Notes: generated by a model from the letters alone, not told the origin. Counted from the first letter of the stretch, positions 9,046 to 18,612 are shown. The stretch: 64,000 bases of DNA from an uncultured Sphingorhabdus sp. (GCA_947492905.1 CANLOL010000001.1:784578-848577); one strand, 5' to 3'. Translations and numbers: made by a program.

Positions 9046-9121
9046 CTTAATCTTAATAAGGATTTTGTTCTCGTCAAGTGATTGCAATAATAAGCATTAA
9101 AATAGAAAGAATGAATTTTCA

Positions 9122-10399
9122 TCAAAATGCATTGGGCAAAGTAAGTGACAATGCAGGTACATAGCTAATGATTAATAGAGCAAGGACCAGAGTCAGATAA
9201 AAAGGCCATATTGTTTTTACCAATATTGGAACGGGGGTTTTGCCAACCGCAGAACCAACAAATAACACCGAACCGACGGGCGGCGTTACCAGACCAATGC
9301 CAAGATTGAGCATCATGATAATACCAAAATGAACCGGATCAATGCCCACTGATGCAGCAACGGGCAAGAATATCGGCGTGGTAATGACAATCAACGGCGC
9401 CATATCCATAAATGTACCCAATAGCAGCAGCATCACATTGATAATCAACAATGTCAAAATTGGATTATCGGTCATCAGGCCAATTAAACCCGCTAGCTGT
9501 GAAGGAACTTCTAATAAGGCCAGAGCAAAACCAAAGGCTGTTGCTGCTGCGATGATGAACAACACCATAGATGCGGTGCGCACAGATTTTTGAGCCGCTT
9601 CGGCAAAGCCTTTCCAACCTAGACTGCGATACACAAAGACACCAATGATAGCGGTATATATTACCGCAATTGCCGAAGATTCCGTGGGAGTGAATATGCC
9701 GCTTAAAATACCGCCCATGATGATGATACCTGTCATCAATCCGGGGATGGCATAGATTAGAGCTCTAAAGAATGAGCGCCAGCCAGGGAATATACCGCGC
9801 GGTAAGTTGCGGCGGCGCGCAATAATCCATGTGGTTAGCATCAGCATAAGACCGGTTAATAGTCCGGGAATAATACCCGCTAAGAATAGATCGCCAATGG
9901 ATACACCCACTCCAGATGCAGCAGCATAGATAATCATATTATGCGAAGGCGGAATTAACAGGCCAACGACTGCGGCAGTAACCGTAACATTAACGGCATA
10001 ATCAGCAGGATAGCCTTTGTCTTTCATCAAAGGGACCATGGTTGAACCAATGGCAGATGCGCTGGCAATAGCAGATCCAGAAACAGCTCCAAACATCATG
10101 GATGCGCCTACATCTACTAAGCCCAATCCGCCGCGCACGCGGCCAAATGCTGCATCAGCAACTTGGACGAGCCGATCGGCTATGCCCGAACGATACATTA
10201 AATCGCCTGCAAATATAAAGAATGGAATGGCCATTAATGTAAAGACGCTAATGCCAGCGGCCATGCGCTGAACGGCCACTACTAATGGAATATCAATCAC
10301 CAAAAATGTTGCAACTGCTGCGCCCAATAATGAAAAAGCAACCGGAGCGCCCAAAAATAACAATAAGAATAAAACACCAATAAGGACTAATATTTCCAT
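9122..10399 (-). CDS. dctM: TRAP transporter large permease, DctM/SiaM type
   Basis: The large membrane subunit of a tripartite ATP-independent importer, 425 aa with around twelve hydrophobic segments. Family motifs include IPFFIFAGDLMYRSGIADRL, VPLMKDKGYPADYAV, GLLIPPSHNMIIYA and GIGLVTPPVGSVLFVGS. It uses the sodium or proton gradient to move the solute delivered by DctP. I chose ATG 10399, which overlaps the dctQ stop as TAATG and has GGAGGAGAC upstream; the frame continues further but would overlap dctQ by 30 bases. Given its neighbours the cargo is probably an unsaturated oligouronate or keto-uronate. Confidence 0.93.
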   Translation of the reverse strand: MEILVLIGVLFLLLFLGAPVAFSLLGAAVATFLVIDIPLVVAVQRMAAGISVFTLMAIPFFIFAGDLMYRSGIADRLVQVADAAFGRVRGGLGLVDVGASMMFGAVSGSAIASASAIGSTMVPLMKDKGYPADYAVNVTVTAAVVGLLIPPSHNMIIYAAASGVGVSIGDLFLAGIIPGLLTGLMLMLTTWIIARRRNLPRGIFPGWRSFFRALIYAIPGLMTGIIIMGGILSGIFTPTESSAIAVIYTAIIGVFVYRSLGWKGFAEAAQKSVRTASMVLFIIAAATAFGFALALLEVPSQLAGLIGLMTDNPILTLLIINVMLLLLGTFMDMAPLIVITTPIFLPVAASVGIDPVHFGIIMMLNLGIGLVTPPVGSVLFVGSAVGKTPVPILVKTIWPFYLTLVLALLIISYVPALSLTLPNAF

Positions 10400-10869
10400 T
10401 ATTTGTCTCCTCCTGCTGGTGCGCGCCAATCATTATAAGCATGGACCAACGAGAATATTGAAATGAGCAAGCCCGTTACGGGAAGAGGGATATAAGCAAT
10501 GCCGCGACTAAGACCCAAAGATGGGATAACATGATCGCGCACCAACCATACCAATTGTGCACCATATACCAGCAAGATCACACCGAATACCGCCACCAAT
10601 ATATGCAAAAATAGTCTTATTTTATGGGATAATGCAGGGGAGCTAATATCTTCCAACAAAGATATGCGGATATGAAAGCCTTCTTTTACGCCCGCTGCCG
10701 CTGCAAATAAAACATACCATATCATTAGCAATAGCGCGACTTGTTCGGACCAAGAGGGGCTAGATTGCAGCACGAAGCGGCCAAATACTTGCCAGCCAAT
10801 CACGATAGTCATGAGGACCAATCCAGCGGCGCTCAGGCGTATAAGCCAATCGGATAATTTGTCTAACAT
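10399..10869 (-). CDS. dctQ: TRAP transporter small permease, DctQ type
   Basis: A 156-aa four-helix membrane protein, the small subunit that pairs with DctM. The family core is visible in VIGWQVFGRFVLQSSPSWSEQ (residues around 23-43) and the acidic WYVLFAAAAGVKEGFHI. Its start overlaps the dctP stop, and its stop overlaps the dctM start, both as TAATG. The three subunits are therefore translationally coupled. Length and topology are normal. Confidence 0.92.
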   Translation of the reverse strand: MLDKLSDWLIRLSAAGLVLMTIVIGWQVFGRFVLQSSPSWSEQVALLLMIWYVLFAAAAGVKEGFHIRISLLEDISSPALSHKIRLFLHILVAVFGVILLVYGAQLVWLVRDHVIPSLGLSRGIAYIPLPVTGLLISIFSLVHAYNDWRAPAGGDK

Positions 10870-11903
10870 TAGATGCCTCCCGTGCGCATGGATAATATTT
10901 TATCGACAAGCTCGCGCTGCTTGTTTGTGGTGATGAATTGATCCCACATACCTGTCATTAAATTTGTAAATGCTGCTGGATCGACTTCGTTTACCGCGAC
11001 ACCAGAATCGAGCACTATTTTTTTGCTTTTTGCGACTTGTGTATCCCATAGCTGGCGCATATGCGGAACCGAATCCTTGGCAGATTGCCTCAATATGGAT
11101 TGTTCTTTGCTGCTCAATTTATCCCAGCTAATTTTTGACATTACAAAAACCTCTGGCGCGAGCAAATGCTGCGTTAAGCTGTAATAAGTTGCCACTTCAT
11201 AATGCCGTCCGCTTTCAAACGAAGGCCAATTATTCTCGGCGCCATCAATCACACCTTGGGCAAGAGATTGGTAAACCTCATCGAGCGGCATTGGCGTTGC
11301 ATCAGCCCCCAATGATTTGACCATAGCCACATATAAATCAGAACCGGGAACGCGCAATTTAAGGCCCGCCATATCCTCTGGCTTGGTTATCGGGCCGCGC
11401 GTATTGTAAAAGCTGCGCGCGCCGCTGTCGTAAAAACATAGTCCGATGAGACCATGTTGTTCTAATGATGCCAATATCTCATCACCAATAGGGCCATCTA
11501 ATGTGGTGCGCATATGTTGGGTGGATTCAAACAAAAACGGCAAAGCAGCAACAATAGTGAGCGGCTCTATCGAATTGAGCGGCGCTAAATTCACACGGTT
11601 GAAATCTAAGCCCCCAAATGTGGTAATTTCTAATGTATCGCGTTCATTACCCAATTGACCGCCAGCATACATTTGCAACCCTAATTTCCCTGCTGTTCTC
11701 TGTTCGAGCAATTTGCCGAAATGTTTTACGGCCAAAACAGTGGGATAATCATTAGAATGGGTATCAGAGGCCGTGAATTTGCCAGATAATTGTAATCCGC
11801 AACCGCCTAATAAGAGTGAGCTGCCCCCTATAGCTGCATATTTGCCAAAGCTTCTTCGGCTTATGCTATGCGGGGGGAATGAAGGCAATTTACGGATGCT
11901 CAT
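10869..11903 (-). CDS. dctP: TRAP transporter substrate-binding protein, DctP type, predicted lipoprotein
   Basis: The 344-aa periplasmic receptor of the TRAP importer. The N-terminus has twin arginines (SRRSFGKYAAIG, R16-R17) followed by LLLGGC with C35, so it looks like a Tat-exported lipoprotein rather than the usual soluble receptor. Family motifs include GLKLRVPGSDLYVAMVKSLG and the P-x-P-L-D-E-V-Y segment ATPMPLDEVYQSL, then QGVIDGAENNW. The conserved R of LRVPG would bind the carboxylate of the ligand, which fits a uronate substrate. It is coupled by TAATG to the FAH-family gene upstream and to dctQ downstream. Confidence 0.93.
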   Translation of the reverse strand: MSIRKLPSFPPHSISRRSFGKYAAIGGSSLLLGGCGLQLSGKFTASDTHSNDYPTVLAVKHFGKLLEQRTAGKLGLQMYAGGQLGNERDTLEITTFGGLDFNRVNLAPLNSIEPLTIVAALPFLFESTQHMRTTLDGPIGDEILASLEQHGLIGLCFYDSGARSFYNTRGPITKPEDMAGLKLRVPGSDLYVAMVKSLGADATPMPLDEVYQSLAQGVIDGAENNWPSFESGRHYEVATYYSLTQHLLAPEVFVMSKISWDKLSSKEQSILRQSAKDSVPHMRQLWDTQVAKSKKIVLDSGVAVNEVDPAAFTNLMTGMWDQFITTNKQRELVDKILSMRTGGI

Positions 11904-12697
11904 TATTCTGTTCCCTGTAACGGTACCAATTCAATATTCATCGATCCAAAAGGACCAAAATCGGCAATTGAGGTTGCGCCAGCGCGCGTTTCATGAACCC
12001 CTGTAATAGCACCAGAGGAAATATAGGTTCCAACGGGCACTTCAATATTATTTTTTGCGGCATGCGCACGGAAAAATGCCAGAGCTTCTAAGGCATCTCC
12101 TGGGAATGATGTGATTGTTTTGGTGCCAATCACCTCATCATTAATGATTGTTTTGACTTCAAATTCTTCGGGTGAAAGCGTTTGCCAATCCTTAATCTCA
12201 GGACCAACGATAAGCCCGCGATTATTGCCAAAGTCACAAATAACCGCAATTGGGCCCATATCATTTATGGCGTTTAAGGGGCTGCTGGCTATTTCAACAC
12301 CGATGAACAATCTATCCTGATCGGCTGTTTCCCCCAATGCAAAGACAAATTCGCTTTCGACAGCAGCAAAGCCATCAAAAACTGGCATAATAGCGGTTTC
12401 ACCTTCTTTGGGATAGGCAACGCTATTTTTGAAAATTGGTCCTACCAAACGCTTGTCCGAAAAGCGGTCAAGATAGGCTGGCGGTACACCGCCAACTTTC
12501 CAACCGCAAACTTCATCATCCCATCTGTTGATGGATAATGATTGAACGGCATAAGCATCTTCTAATGTTTCGGGCATAGCACCCGGAAAATTATTCAGAA
12601 GTTGGGAGTTATGACGGGCATTAATCAAAGCACTTGAAATAGCTGATATTTCATTACTATCTTCTGATTCATTCACTTCATTTATCTGCACAGTCAT
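11903..12697 (-). CDS. 2-keto-4-pentenoate hydratase / FAH-family protein
   Basis: The 264-aa protein resembles 2-keto-4-pentenoate hydratases of the fumarylacetoacetate hydrolase superfamily: GWKVGG near residue 65, GPIFKN, an acidic metal-binding region AVESEFVFALG, and a C-terminal SSGAITGVHETRAGAT. The reaction in this cluster is not certain. It may process a keto-deoxy sugar acid, but no well-known uronate route needs it. It is first in the FAH-dctP-dctQ-dctM run and overlaps dctP as TAATG. Only 18 bases separate it from the TonB receptor stop region upstream, so all five are likely cotranscribed. Confidence 0.82.
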   Translation of the reverse strand: MTVQINEVNESEDSNEISAISSALINARHNSQLLNNFPGAMPETLEDAYAVQSLSINRWDDEVCGWKVGGVPPAYLDRFSDKRLVGPIFKNSVAYPKEGETAIMPVFDGFAAVESEFVFALGETADQDRLFIGVEIASSPLNAINDMGPIAVICDFGNNRGLIVGPEIKDWQTLSPEEFEVKTIINDEVIGTKTITSFPGDALEALAFFRAHAAKNNIEVPVGTYISSGAITGVHETRAGATSIADFGPFGSMNIELVPLQGTE

Positions 12698-12715
12698 AAT
12701 CTCCCCAAATTCTAT

Positions 12716-15586
12716 TTATTGAAAACGCGCTCTTAAACTTACGAAGAACCGTCGTCCACCAAATGATGCTTCTGCTCTGCTGTCATTGGTTGGACGATTT
12801 TGTATGACAGGTTCATCCAAAAGATTCAATATTTGGAAGCGTGCTTGCAAACCTTTGAATAAATTCACACTAGTAGAAAAGTCAAGTAATCCTGCATCAT
12901 CATTGAAACGATTAGAAGAATTCCGGAATGGGCGGAAGAATTCAGACCGGAAACGATATGCCAATCGGGTGGATACTGGGCCTTTTTCATAGAATAATGT
13001 GGCATTTGCAGTATGACGCGAGAAACCAGAAATATTGGCTGGTGTCGTGAAATCTGCAAGTGCTTCGCCAGCCACTACTGTAGGATCTGGGAATTCAAAG
13101 TTTGAATCTGCAAAGTTGTAATTTGCTTGAAATCCAAAACCATCCAATGGTGAGGGCAAATAATCAAATTTATGCTGTGCAGAGATTTCAAAACCATAAA
13201 TAGTGCTGCTCTCATCAGAATTCACACTACGGCCGATTAATACATCGGTTGGTGTATCATCTAATATGATTGTCAAATTCTCAATATCGGTTTCAATACC
13301 CGTTTGCAGACGCTTATAATAAGCCGTTAGGAATAATGAGCTGGTACTATTCGCATACCATTCAAGAGAAATATCCGCGTTCCAAGATTCCAATGGTTCA
13401 AGGAATGGGTTGCCGCTTGCGCTAACAATATCGCCAATACTTTCCAATTCGGCTTCATTGTCAAAGTTAAGCGCCGCAGATAGGCCCTCTTGTTCAGGAC
13501 GAGCAACAGCACGATAAGCCGCTAAACGCAAAATTTTATCATCAGAAATTTCAAGTGAAATATTCGCGCTTGGCAAGAAATTCCAAAAACCATTTCTTTC
13601 CACATTCACGATAGGATCGCCTACTGGTGTCACAATAAGGGCTTCTGGATCATCGGGATCCGGCGAAGTTGCCAATGCAGAACTGACACCGACAGAGGTG
13701 ATTTCAGAACGAACAACGCGCAAACCAAAATTACCAGTTGCTCGTGCTCCAAATAATTCTGTGTCAAAATTTGCCTGCGTATAGCCAGCGTAAATGGTTT
13801 CAGTAACATCTGTATCTTCGGGAGATAATGTAGATCCTGTTGGCAGGCCTGCATCTCTGCTCCCAGTAACAGCTACGAATAGAGCTTCGGTATCAAAAGT
13901 TGCAAATTCCAGGCCATCAATCACACCGCCGCTATTGGCGTTTTCAAACAATCCTTGAACGGGAAAGAAATCTTGACGTGAGGCAATGGCAGCATCGCTG
14001 AAAAAACCACCGGGAAGCAGTGATATTCCATTATTATCAATACCATCATCGCGGATACGTTGACGATCGGAAAAACGGAAACCAGCATCAATCGAAGTTA
14101 GGAAATTTTCAAAATAAAGACTACCATCGAAACGGAATGAGAGAATATCATCATCAACATTTTCAAGACGGCGACGCGCACGCGCACCATTATCAAACAA
14201 ATTATGATCATTTAAATCAAAGGCTAAGCCTGTATCGTCTTCGACCTCAGAGACATCTAAAAATGTCAAGGAAGGCACATCAAAGCCGCGCGTATCAATC
14301 TCGAATGTCACGCGATCATTTGTACGAATACGCAAATCAAGCTCATCTTGACGACGTTCTGTGCGCGAATATGCTGCATCAAATGCCAATTTCACACGAC
14401 CATTATCATAGGCAAGATTACCGCCTAAACCAAGGAAACGCTCACCGCGCTCGCGCAAGGCTTGTTGTAATTCGATACGGCTCTCACCGGTCCAAGCCAA
14501 TAATGCGCCTTGATCGGAAATAGCGATAGGATTGATGTCCCGACGTCCATCTGCGATTACAAAATTTTGACGATCTTCTACATCATCACGAAAGCTATAT
14601 TGGCCATCAAAGTTGAATTCCCAGTCTGGAGAAAATTGCCATTGAATAGCACCAATAACCGAATCACGATCGGCCTGTGTTTCTTGCAAAGCGCGCCATA
14701 TATATTGATTCGATACAAAATATGTTTCAGACGCGCCATCAGGGACACCATTTTCATCACGCGAGAAAGAACAATTGTTGCTGCTATCTATGCCCTCGAT
14801 GGTATTACAAGGACGGAAAGTCGAGCTGGTGAAAAATGATTCTTCAGGAGCGGTATCACGGCGAATTTGACCACCGATTGAGATACCAAGCTCACCAGCA
14901 CTACCAAGATCAAATTGATCAATATAGGTACCTGTGAAACGCGTGCTAACATCATCGCCGCCGACAACACGACCTTCATAATCGCTATAGCCAAGCTGTC
15001 CAGTGATGGAAATTCTGCGCTTACCAAAGTCTAATGGGCGCAATGTTTGCAATTCAACAATACCAGAAACACCACCCTCGATGAAGCTTGCTTGTTGTGA
15101 TTTATAGACGATAGCGCCATTCACTAGCTCTGATGGGAATTGGGAAAAGGCGACATCGCGGCCATCGCTGCCCGATGAAATTTCACGTCCATTGATGAAA
15201 GAAGCACCCAAAAATGCGCCCAAACCACGAATAGAAATTTCTTGGGATTGTCCACGGAAACGGTCAGCAGAAACGCCAACGATTCTCTCTAATGTTTCGG
15301 CAACCGACAAATCAGGCAGGTCACCAATATCATCGCCTACGATAGCATCACCAATAACGGGCAATGCTCTTTTTGCTTCTAATGAACTTTCAATGGTTCT
15401 GCTTATGTCGCCTGTAACAACAATTTCCTCTTCGGTTTCTTGTTGGTTTTCAGTCTCTTGAGCATAAACAGCGGAAGAAAAACATACGGCTGATGCTAAT
15501 AATGAATATCGCAATGCACGAAGCCTTGATTGGCCCTGCGCTTTTTGATGGGGGGATACAGGATTAGATTGTTTTATACTTTTCAT
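12716..15586 (-). CDS. TonB-dependent outer-membrane receptor (predicted oligouronate uptake)
   Basis: A 956-aa TonB-dependent receptor. It has a long basic N-terminus and signal peptide ending AVYAQ, a plug domain (from IVVTGDISRTIESSL to SIRGLGAFLGASFINGREI) and a 22-strand-type barrel ending in the aromatic FFVSLRARFQ. The plug style with GDDIGDLPDLSVAETLERI is typical of sphingomonad carbohydrate receptors. I chose ATG 15586 because GGAGAG lies just before it; the frame continues four codons to a GTG. It heads a probable operon with the FAH and TRAP genes. Two LacI-type operators lie 50-85 bases upstream of its start, shared with the divergent beta-helix gene. Confidence 0.93.
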   Translation of the reverse strand: MKSIKQSNPVSPHQKAQGQSRLRALRYSLLASAVCFSSAVYAQETENQQETEEEIVVTGDISRTIESSLEAKRALPVIGDAIVGDDIGDLPDLSVAETLERIVGVSADRFRGQSQEISIRGLGAFLGASFINGREISSGSDGRDVAFSQFPSELVNGAIVYKSQQASFIEGGVSGIVELQTLRPLDFGKRRISITGQLGYSDYEGRVVGGDDVSTRFTGTYIDQFDLGSAGELGISIGGQIRRDTAPEESFFTSSTFRPCNTIEGIDSSNNCSFSRDENGVPDGASETYFVSNQYIWRALQETQADRDSVIGAIQWQFSPDWEFNFDGQYSFRDDVEDRQNFVIADGRRDINPIAISDQGALLAWTGESRIELQQALRERGERFLGLGGNLAYDNGRVKLAFDAAYSRTERRQDELDLRIRTNDRVTFEIDTRGFDVPSLTFLDVSEVEDDTGLAFDLNDHNLFDNGARARRRLENVDDDILSFRFDGSLYFENFLTSIDAGFRFSDRQRIRDDGIDNNGISLLPGGFFSDAAIASRQDFFPVQGLFENANSGGVIDGLEFATFDTEALFVAVTGSRDAGLPTGSTLSPEDTDVTETIYAGYTQANFDTELFGARATGNFGLRVVRSEITSVGVSSALATSPDPDDPEALIVTPVGDPIVNVERNGFWNFLPSANISLEISDDKILRLAAYRAVARPEQEGLSAALNFDNEAELESIGDIVSASGNPFLEPLESWNADISLEWYANSTSSLFLTAYYKRLQTGIETDIENLTIILDDTPTDVLIGRSVNSDESSTIYGFEISAQHKFDYLPSPLDGFGFQANYNFADSNFEFPDPTVVAGEALADFTTPANISGFSRHTANATLFYEKGPVSTRLAYRFRSEFFRPFRNSSNRFNDDAGLLDFSTSVNLFKGLQARFQILNLLDEPVIQNRPTNDSRAEASFGGRRFFVSLRARFQ

Positions 15587-15635
15587 TTTACTCTCCACTA
15601 CTACTACCGTGTTGTCATAAATAACTCTACTGCTA

Positions 15636-15650
15636 TGACACCGGTTACCA
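15636..15650 (+). promoter_or_regulatory. Predicted LacI-family operator 1, TonB receptor/beta-helix divergent promoter
   Basis: TGACACCGGTTACCA, identical over 14 bases to the site at 7931-7944 on the opposite strand. It matches the LacI-family pattern TGNNANCGNTNNCA except for C in place of the last A, with A following. It is about 50 bases from the receptor start and 90-110 from the beta-helix gene start. Confidence 0.7.
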
Positions 15651-15656
15651 ACTAAT

Positions 15657-15670
15657 TGACACCGCTATCA
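15657..15670 (+). promoter_or_regulatory. Predicted LacI-family operator 2, same divergent promoter
   Basis: TGACACCGCTATCA is a full match to the LacI-family pattern TGNNANCGNTNNCA and shares its first eight bases with operator 1. It begins exactly 21 bases after operator 1, two helical turns, so two dimers could bind the same face of the DNA. The pairing supports genuine regulation of both divergent genes. Confidence 0.68.
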
Positions 15671-15739
15671 TTATAGGTCAATAGAAGTTGTAATGAATTT
15701 AAAAATAGTGCAAAAATACCACAGAGAGTATTATAGAGG

Positions 15740-17410
15740 ATGAATATGATGGCAGTTTTTAAGAGTTTTTTACTATCGGTTTCTATCGTGGCATTGTCGC
15801 CTAGCGTCGCTTATGCGCAGACTTCACCCAAGATATTATCGGAAAATAATAAAGATACATATTTGCCCGATTTTTCATATGCGGGTTATGAATTTGGTCT
15901 TTCCGATACGCCTATTTTTGATACTGTTATCAATGTTGCGGATCACGGGGCCATACCCGATGACGGCAAAGATGATAGCGCAGCCATTATAGCGGCGATA
16001 GAGGCAGCCTCTAAAATGAACAAAGCAGTTCGGGTTCAATTTGAATCAGGACGCTATCAATTAACCGAAATTCTCTGGATAGAATCCAGCAATATTATGC
16101 TCTCTGGCAAAGGCAGCGGCACGGGCGGTACACAGCTGTTTATGCCGCGCCCGCTTAATCAGATTGATGATAAAGGCGCTCTCAAAGAGATTCGCGAATA
16201 TTTGGTGGAAAATGACAAAATTCAAAGAGTGAAAGATGAGAATTTAGAAGTTATCTTTTCTGAATATAGTTGGACGGGCGGGTTCATATGGACGCGTGCA
16301 AAAAATGGCCGTCATCGCGCTTACAAAAAAAGCTATGATAAGCCCATTGTAAAGATTGCGGATATTCAAAGCGGGAAAAGAGGAACGCGCCAGTTAATCG
16401 TAAGAAATGCATCGGACCTTAAAGTAGGCGATGTTTTGAAAATTCATTGGCACAATCGCGCAGGGGAAGGCGGGCCTCTGATTAAAGAATTATACGGCGA
16501 TACCAAAGAGACTATCGGCAGCCGGCATTGGGAGAATCCTGATGTGCCATTGGTGCGTCAACCCACACGAATCAAATCTATTAAGGGCAATAGAGTTGAA
16601 ATCGAAGATCCATTGGTGATTAATATTAACGACAAAGTCCCAGCCTATTTTGCCCAATGGGAACATATCTCAAATGTCGGATTACAGGATTTTGCGATGG
16701 TATTTCCTGAAAACCCATATTTCCAACATCATAATGAAGCAGGCTTTAACGGGATTTATTTTACCGGCGTCCATAATGGCTGGATTAAAAATGTAACAAT
16801 TACTGAATCAGATACCGCTATTTTAACCGATGATTTGGCGAATGTTACCATATCCAATATTGTAACAGATGGTGCGCATAAAGCGCATTATAGCGTCCAT
16901 GTTGGCAGCGTGCATAATGTTTTGGTTGATAATCTAGAAGTGAAAAACCCAACCCAGCATACTTTTTCTTTCAACACATTATCGAGCAAATCCGTTTATA
17001 AAAATTCAACGGCTTGGATTAATCCAACATTGGATCAACATTCGGGCGCGAATCACCAAAACCTCTATGACAATATAAAATTGCATATCACTCCGAATGA
17101 AAAAACGGCGGATGGCACACCATCTTATGAATTATATAAAGCTGGCGGCGCTCCCTATTGGTGGCCCGGTCATGGCCGTTATAATACGCAATGGAATATA
17201 AATATTTTGGTTGATGGGGCTTCCACACCGGGTGATAAAATTCACATTGTTGGAAAATCCGAAGGGCCTGAATCGCGCATTGTTGGCATGCATGGTAACC
17301 GTCCAATTGATTTAGATTATCGTCCGGGCGGATATTTGGAATCCTTGAATCAATCGATTGATACGATTCCATCACTGCACAGTTATCAACTGGCTAAGCG
17401 CAAAAAATGA
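15740..17410 (+). CDS. Secreted right-handed beta-helix protein (pectate-lyase-superfamily fold)
   Basis: A 556-aa exported protein: signal peptide ending AYAQ at about residue 27, then the Pectate_lyase_3-type opening INVADHGAIPDDGKDDSAAI and a long region of helix-coil repeats such as SNIMLSGKG, NVTISNIVTDG and NVLVDNLEV. That fold is used by many polysaccharide lyases and glycoside hydrolases. I see no signature that fixes the catalytic family, so substrate and reaction are unknown. Three ATGs are close together (15740, 15746, 15749); AGAGGA spacing favours 15746 or 15749. It shares the LacI-type control region with the TonB receptor and precedes kdgK, so it is probably a depolymerase of this cluster. 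Confidence 0.8.
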   Translation: MNMMAVFKSFLLSVSIVALSPSVAYAQTSPKILSENNKDTYLPDFSYAGYEFGLSDTPIFDTVINVADHGAIPDDGKDDSAAIIAAIEAASKMNKAVRVQFESGRYQLTEILWIESSNIMLSGKGSGTGGTQLFMPRPLNQIDDKGALKEIREYLVENDKIQRVKDENLEVIFSEYSWTGGFIWTRAKNGRHRAYKKSYDKPIVKIADIQSGKRGTRQLIVRNASDLKVGDVLKIHWHNRAGEGGPLIKELYGDTKETIGSRHWENPDVPLVRQPTRIKSIKGNRVEIEDPLVININDKVPAYFAQWEHISNVGLQDFAMVFPENPYFQHHNEAGFNGIYFTGVHNGWIKNVTITESDTAILTDDLANVTISNIVTDGAHKAHYSVHVGSVHNVLVDNLEVKNPTQHTFSFNTLSSKSVYKNSTAWINPTLDQHSGANHQNLYDNIKLHITPNEKTADGTPSYELYKAGGAPYWWPGHGRYNTQWNINILVDGASTPGDKIHIVGKSEGPESRIVGMHGNRPIDLDYRPGGYLESLNQSIDTIPSLHSYQLAKRKK

Positions 17411-17521
17411 TTTGGTTGCATTAGCAATCATTAATATACAGCATTATTTTATTTAGTGGGTTACTTTAGGGAATCCATTGTATAATGCGTGTCTGATTTA
17501 ATTTAACAGCTGGGAGATATT

Positions 17522-18553
17522 ATGGCTGATTTTCTGTCCTTCGGGGAAATTATGTTGCGGTTGAAAACACCGGGACATGAGCGCTTTTTTCAATCACCAA
17601 CTTTTGAAGCAACCTTCGGGGGCGGTGAAGCGAATGTTGCTGTAGCATTGAGCAATTATGGTTTGTCCTCTGGTTTCATCAGCGCGCTTCCCGATAATGA
17701 TATTGGCGATGCTGCCATTGGCGAATTGCGCCGCTTTAATGTGGATACTAGCAATGTGAAACGCTCTGGCGATCGCGTTGGTATTTACTATTTGGAATCG
17801 GGTGCGAACCAACGTCCATCCAAAGTTGTTTATGACCGCGCAGCATCCTCTATTTGCGAATGTGGCCCCGGAGATTTTGATTGGGCTGCAATTTTTGCTG
17901 GCGTTAAATGGCTGCATATTACGGGCATCACCCCAGCGTTAAGCCAATCAGCCGCTGATCTGAGCTTAGAATGTTTGAAGGCTGCAAAAGAAGCGGGCGT
18001 AACCGTTTCTTGCGATTTCAACTTTCGCGGCAAATTATGGAAATATGGCAAGAGCGCACCAGAAGTTATGCGCGAATTGGTTAAATATGTTGATGTTGGT
18101 ATCGCCAATGAAGAAGATTGCCAAAAATCACTAGACATTAGCGTTGATGTTGATGTGGAAGCTGGCGAATTGGATACAAAAAAATATGAAGCCTTGTCCG
18201 AAAAAGTTTTGGACATTTACCCCAATATGAGCACCATTGCGATTACGTTGCGCGAGAGTAAGAGCGCTGATCGTAACGGTTGGTCTGCGTGTATCCGCGA
18301 TCGCAAGAGCGGTTTCAAATTATCAAAACATTATGAAATCACCGATATTGTTGACCGCGTTGGCGGCGGTGATAGTTTCGCATCTGCACTTATTTATGGG
18401 CTGAATGCCTATGAAGATCGCCAACAATCGCTTGAATTTGCAGTAGCAGCTAGCTGCTTGAAACATTCAATTTTGGGTGACTTTAACCGCGTCAGCGTTG
18501 ACGAAGTTGAAAAATTGATGGGCGGCGATGGCTCTGGCCGCGTACAACGCTAA
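17522..18553 (+). CDS. kdgK: 2-dehydro-3-deoxygluconate kinase (PfkB family)
   Basis: KDG kinase phosphorylates 2-dehydro-3-deoxygluconate to KDPG, which then enters the Entner-Doudoroff aldolase step. The 343-aa protein begins with the KdgK-like [16 protein letters not shown] and [16 protein letters not shown]. The PfkB anion-hole and catalytic Asp are in [12 protein letters not shown] near residue 280, with GGGD instead of the more usual GAGD. A CTGGGAGAT ribosome site precedes ATG 17522. It is 111 bases after the beta-helix gene on the same strand and is followed by a strong terminator. Its substrate is the product of the KduD step encoded across the intergenic region. The aldolase is not in this window. 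Confidence 0.9.
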   Translation: MADFLSFGEIMLRLKTPGHERFFQSPTFEATFGGGEANVAVALSNYGLSSGFISALPDNDIGDAAIGELRRFNVDTSNVKRSGDRVGIYYLESGANQRPSKVVYDRAASSICECGPGDFDWAAIFAGVKWLHITGITPALSQSAADLSLECLKAAKEAGVTVSCDFNFRGKLWKYGKSAPEVMRELVKYVDVGIANEEDCQKSLDISVDVDVEAGELDTKKYEALSEKVLDIYPNMSTIAITLRESKSADRNGWSACIRDRKSGFKLSKHYEITDIVDRVGGGDSFASALIYGLNAYEDRQQSLEFAVAASCLKHSILGDFNRVSVDEVEKLMGGDGSGRVQR

Positions 18554-18573
18554 AATATATTAAGCTTCAAAAT

Positions 18574-18603
18574 AAAGGCCAGCAGATTAAGCTGGCCTTT
18601 TTT
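18574..18603 (+). terminator. Rho-independent terminator after kdgK
   Basis: Perfect 10-base stem AAAGGCCAGC / GCTGGCCTTT with loop AGATTAA, followed by T residues. It lies 20 bases after the kdgK stop. Because an A run precedes the stem, it may also end transcription of the convergent BCCT gene. Confidence 0.9.
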
Positions 18604-18612
18604 ATGCGCCCT

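Noticed and set aside
14020-14839. Plus-strand open frames opposite the first TonB receptor gene
   Set aside because: His- and Arg-rich translations without motifs, typical shadows of a barrel-coding strand.
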